Shown: positions 60,100 through 64,000 of the stretch, piece after piece
Position numbering within the stretch: position 1 is the first letter of the stretch
How the letters are laid out: every line of letters starts with the position of its first letter
DNA from: Cynocephalus volans
Lineage: Eukaryota > Chordata > Mammalia > Dermoptera > Cynocephalidae
Direction of reading: 5' to 3'
DNA: 64,000 nt
NCBI RefSeq assembly: GCF_027409185.1
Contig: NC_084463.1
Coordinates: 71,719,852-71,783,851, forward strand
The notes under the pieces: model-generated
The model's database searches: none
The model's input: the letters and a program-made list of their open reading frames with translations, nothing else
Told to the model about the DNA's origin: nothing
Made by a program: the position numbers and the translations under genes

Positions 60100-60300
60100 T
60101 ATAGTAGAAACAGCATGAGTTTGGGGGTTAAACAGCCCTCAATTGGAATCATAGTTTCTGTACTTACTAGCTCTGTGACACCAAACAAATTACTTGTCAT
60201 CTCTATGCCCCTTTGTATTTTCTCTTAAAATGTAGCTGATGATATATTCTGAAGGGACCTTTCCCCGTAAACAACTGCAGTCTTAATAACACCTACTTTC
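60100..60300 (+). mobile_element. MIR
   Basis: GTGGTATAGTAGAAACAGCA, TACTTACTAGCTCTGTGACA and AAATTACTTGTCATCTCTAT. Confidence 0.65.
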
Positions 60301-60497
60301 CAATTCATTGCTGGTCTTGTAGGAAATAATGGAAATCTCCAGGGCTTCCCTACTTCCCTACATGAGGACACACACGCACACACACACAGAGTATAAACTG
60401 AAACCAGATTAAGAACGAGTGAAGAGCTAGCCAAGAATAAATGGGAAAAAAGGAAATTCCCTGAGGGTAGGCGTTTTTATCAGAAGGGCTTCGGGTG

Positions 60498-60592
60498 GGC
60501 TGGCCATTTAGCTTAGCTGGTTACAGTGTGGTGTTATAACACCAACATCAGGGGTTCAGATCTTGTAATTTCCAGCCACCAAAAAAACAAGG
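60498..60592 (+). mobile_element. tRNA-Ile-derived SINE monomer
   Basis: GGGCTGGCCATTTAGCTTAG, CTGGTTACAGTGTGG and AGGGGTTCAGATCTTGTAAT, then a short A-rich tail. Confidence 0.75.
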
Positions 60593-60639
60593 AAAATAAG
60601 GAGGACCTTGGAGATACTAAATCTTGAACAATCTGCAAG

Positions 60640-63600
60640 GTGGGGAAATTGCATCTAAGCCTCCTGCCCCAAATCCCAAAAAGAGATTAAAGTAGTCCCA
60701 GGTGAGACCATCCCCTTGCTTCCTACAGAAGCAATCATCAATAATCTTTAAAGGAAAAAAAAAAGCAATGCCCTTATAAAGGACTCTAGATTCTAGATTA
60801 CTACAGTTTAAGATTTAAAAAAATTGAGTTCACAGTCAAAGGTTACCTAATACAGAAGGAAATAAGACTCCAGAAGTAAATCAATTGGAACAGCAACAGA
60901 AAAAAAAAAGAAGATTTAGATCCACAAAGTCTTTGGGTATGTAAATTACCAAATCCAGACTACATTAAAAAAAAAATTAAGGAATAAAACAATAAGAGAT
61001 GAAATCACAAAAATGATCAGACAACAAGTAACTAAGAAATGACTAGTCAGATTAGAAAATAAATCAAATGGAAATTTTAGAAATAAAAAACTCATCAAAT
61101 TGTAAAACTTGATGAATGTGTTAAAGAATTGATTGTAAACAGCTGAAAAGAAAACTGTTAAATTGAGAGACAGATGTGAAGAAATTACCCACAGGGCAGC
61201 AGAGTGCGATAAGAAAAAGAACGTACAACAGAGAGGTTAAGAGATACGAGGGTTACAATGAGAGGAACTAACTCTTTAATCAGAGTCCCAGAACTAAAAA
61301 ATAAAAATAACGCAGAAAAACCCTATTAAAATGATAATGGGGAATATTTTCTGAAATGGAAGGAAAACTGAATTCACATATACAGAAGGCAAAACCAAAA
61401 AAAAAAATTTTTTTTTTGTAAACATTAGCTAGAAAGAAAAGTGGACATTTACAAATGTGGTAGACTTCTTTAAGAGTGAAATGGAAGCCTGAAGAAGATT
61501 CATGTTAACCAAGAACATTATACTCAACAAAAATGATTTTTTCAAGAACAAGTGGTATATAAAAATTTTCAGATGAACAAAAATTTAGATCTTTAGAACC
61601 ACTAGAATTCACTAAAGGAACTTTTAGATCACTGGTTCTCAAATTTTTGGTCTGTGGACCCCTCTCCGCCCTTAAAAGTCACTGAGGACTCTGAAGAGCT
61701 TTTTTATTGGGTTATATCTGTCAACATTTGTAATATTAGAAATCAATTTTCAGAAATTAAAAACTACTTTGGTTATTAATTCTTCTAAAGATAATAATAA
61801 TAAACTATTACATTTTAACAGATCATGACATATTTTTATGAAAAATAACTATTTCTCAAAAAATTTGTAAGAAGAGTGGATTTTTAAAAATCTACTGTCT
61901 AGCTCAACAGAGGACACCATTATCACATCTGCTTCTCATTCAATCTGTTGTGATATGTTGTTCGGGTAGAAGCATATGAAGGAATTCCAGCCTTACATAG
62001 TTATACTGCTAGAAAAGTGAGGAGTATTTTAATAGCCTTTTCTGGGAATAGTGAACTTTCTTCTTTGATATTGCACAAGAACTCAACAAATGGTCATTTG
62101 CTAATAGTTAGTTGCAATGAGAAGTAGAAATCACAGGTGAATGAGAATGAGAAAAGCAAATAACTTTTTATATTATGAAAACAGTTTTGACCTTGCAGTA
62201 TCCCTCAAAGGGCAAGGAGAAGGGGGTCTTTAATCACACTTTGAGCACCACTACACTAACGAATGCACCCGAGGAAGAAGAAAAATAACTGGAGAAAGAT
62301 CTTAGATACAAATACATGCCTATATATATAAAGATAAAATTTGGGCAACATAATTAACAAGCAAAATCATTCATAAATATAGAAAGGAATGGAGTTGGGG
62401 GAGAGGAAAACATAAAGATAAATCTAATAATAATAGTGTTCTAATTTGTGAGGGTAGTTTAAAAGAAATAAGATTCTTGACAACAATATAATGTAAGTCA
62501 AGAATGATACTTGGATTGAAAGTATTTCAAGATCTTTATCATGTTCAGGAGGAAGGTTAACATAATTTAGACTTTGTTAGATAGGCATTGTGAAATTTTA
62601 AGGATTATCATTAAAAGAGAGAGAAAGAGACAGAGGAAGAGAGATGCAGCTAAAATCTTCAAAACCAGAATTGTAAAATGAATACAGAGTAAGAATACTG
62701 AGGGCCAGAAAATTCAGTCTATCCAAAAACGAGTGAAAATGCATAGATTAAAAAATAGATAAAAACACATAGATTCGATGCATAGACTAAAAACACAGAT
62801 GAAGACTATGGAAATGAATCCAAACAATAATCATAATAAATGTAACTGCAATAAAGTCACCAATTACTAGATGGAAAGATTGCTAGGTTGCACTTCAAAA
62901 AGAAAAACAGAGATAAAGAGAATCAGCCATTTAATCTTTCACTAAAAATCTACAATTTAAGAACATGTAAAAGTTGGACATGAAAAGATATATCAGGCAA
63001 ATACCAAAAAAAAAAAAGGTTACAATAACCATTTTAAGGGAGACAAATACACTTGAAAGGGGGAAAATAATATAGGGACAGAGACAGCATTTCATAATGA
63101 TAAAATATTCATGATGACAATATAAAATTTCTGAACTTGTTTATTCTTTATAAGGTTGCTTCAAAAACATAAAGCAAAAATTGATAAAATTGAAGGCATA
63201 AATAAATTCACTATCAAGTGCAAGTTTCAACATACTCAATTCCTGACAGGTCAAATAGACAAAAAATATACATAGAAAAAATAGACAAAATTTCAACAGC
63301 ACAATTAACAAGCTTAATATCATTCACAAATGAACTCTTCACTGACAATTTTAAAAAAAATACTGATTAACTGAAGTCCACATGGAACATTTATAAAAAT
63401 TGGCCACAATCTAGGGCTTTTAAAAAGTTACAAATAATCGTTATCATTTCTCTAAGTCAATACAATTAAGTAAAAATAAATAGCAAAAGGATAAATGTTA
63501 AAAACCCAATATATTTGGAAATGTCTACTGGCACTGCTGAGCAGAAGCTGCTGTATACTGTTGTGCAGGTTGCATACTGCAGAAGGACCGTCGATATAAA

Positions 63601-63740
63601 GGATGCCATTCATATCATAGATGTCGTGGATCTGCACATTTGTTACGATAATTTTCTGTCAGTTAGACATAAAGGGTCTTGAAGAGTGGCAGTCTTTTTC
63701 TAATTCATACAAAGATCCCATGTAGTCTAGTGGCTGGTCC
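60640..63740 (+). mobile_element. Old L1 (L1M-type), interrupted by a hAT element
   Basis: 60640-61629 reads as the 5'/ORF1 region and 62253-63740 as the ORF2 start (TCAAAAACATAAAGCAAAAA, TAGACAAAATTTCAACAGCA, TCCACATGGAACATTTATAA). A 0.6-kb hAT element lies between. The right part is the inverted partner of 31745-33171. Confidence 0.6.
61630..62252 (+). mobile_element. hAT-Charlie non-autonomous element inside L1
   Basis: Ends CACTGGTTCTCAAATTTTTG and TTTGAGCACCACT are near-inverted. The interior (GGGTTATATCTGTCAACATT, TTCTCATTCAATCTGTTGTG, AAACAGTTTTGACCTTGCAG) matches a common mammalian element of this class. Confidence 0.7.
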
Positions 63741-63748
63741 TTTGTTAA

Positions 63749-63822
63749 AAAAAAATTTTTTTTTGGCAGCTGGCCTGTACTGGCATCCAAACTCTTGACC
63801 TTGAGATTATCAGCATGGCACT
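63749..63822 (-). mobile_element. tRNA-Ile-derived SINE, split by an LTR
   Basis: Antisense SINE sequence (CAGCTGGCCTGTACTGGCAT, CTTGACCTTGAGATTATCAG) stops at CATGGCACT, where the MaLR LTR begins; its 5' end may lie beyond the window. Confidence 0.6.
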
Positions 63823-64000
63823 TGATGGAACTTGGATATGTTGTCCCCTCCAAAACTCATGTGGAAATTTGATCCCCAATGTGGCAGTGTTGGAAATTGA
63901 TTGAGTCATGGGGGCAGATCCCTCATGAATGGATTAATGCTCTCACTGGGGGAGGGGGGATTAATGAGTGAGTTCTCGCTCTATTAGTTCCCGCCAGAGC
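63823..64000 (+). mobile_element. MST-type MaLR LTR, cut by window end
   Basis: TGATGGAACTTGGATATG onward follows the LTR at 10753 closely (for example GTGGAAATTTGATC and TTGAGTCATGGGGG), with few differences over 178 bp. Confidence 0.85.

Overview
This is mammalian nuclear DNA: intron-rich, with ancient L1, L2, MIR, hAT and MaLR repeats. It covers part of the matrix metalloproteinase (MMP) cluster that lies on human chromosome 11q22. There is no Alu and no rodent B1 element. The lineage-specific SINEs are tRNA-Ile-like monomers and dimers beginning GGCCGGCCC. I associate that kind of SINE (CYN) with colugos (Dermoptera), so a colugo such as Galeopterus is my best guess; this is inference.

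The one intact protein-coding gene is MMP3 (stromelysin-1) on the minus strand, 53420 down to 45629. Ten exons splice into an open frame of 477 codons plus stop, the human length. It has a TATA box, an AP-1 site, a palindromic Ets site and a 3' poly(A) signal.

The rest is gene debris and repeats. On the plus strand, facing MMP3, are two tandem degenerate copies of an MMP12-like (macrophage metalloelastase) gene. Copy 1 (about 14.35-25.53 kb) keeps nine of ten exons and a 3' UTR-like tail, but has stops, frameshifts and lost splice sites. Copy 2 (about 33.17-41.45 kb) keeps exons 1-5 and has lost nearly everything from exon 6 on. Next comes a processed WTAP pseudogene (42.03-43.57 kb, plus strand), which by position and strand matches human WTAPP1 between MMP1 and MMP3.

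Layout: 1-14.3 kb intergenic repeats, including a solo LTR with a 6-bp target duplication and a MaLR LTR with a 5-bp one; 14.3-25.5 kb MMP12-like copy 1; 25.5-33.2 kb old L1 and SINEs; 33.2-41.4 kb MMP12-like copy 2; 42.0-43.6 kb WTAP retrocopy; 44.0-44.7 kb L2; 45.3-53.5 kb MMP3; 53.7-64 kb upstream intergenic DNA with an old L1 split by a hAT element and a MaLR LTR running off the end. No rRNA gene, functional tRNA gene, CRISPR array or bacterial operon is present.
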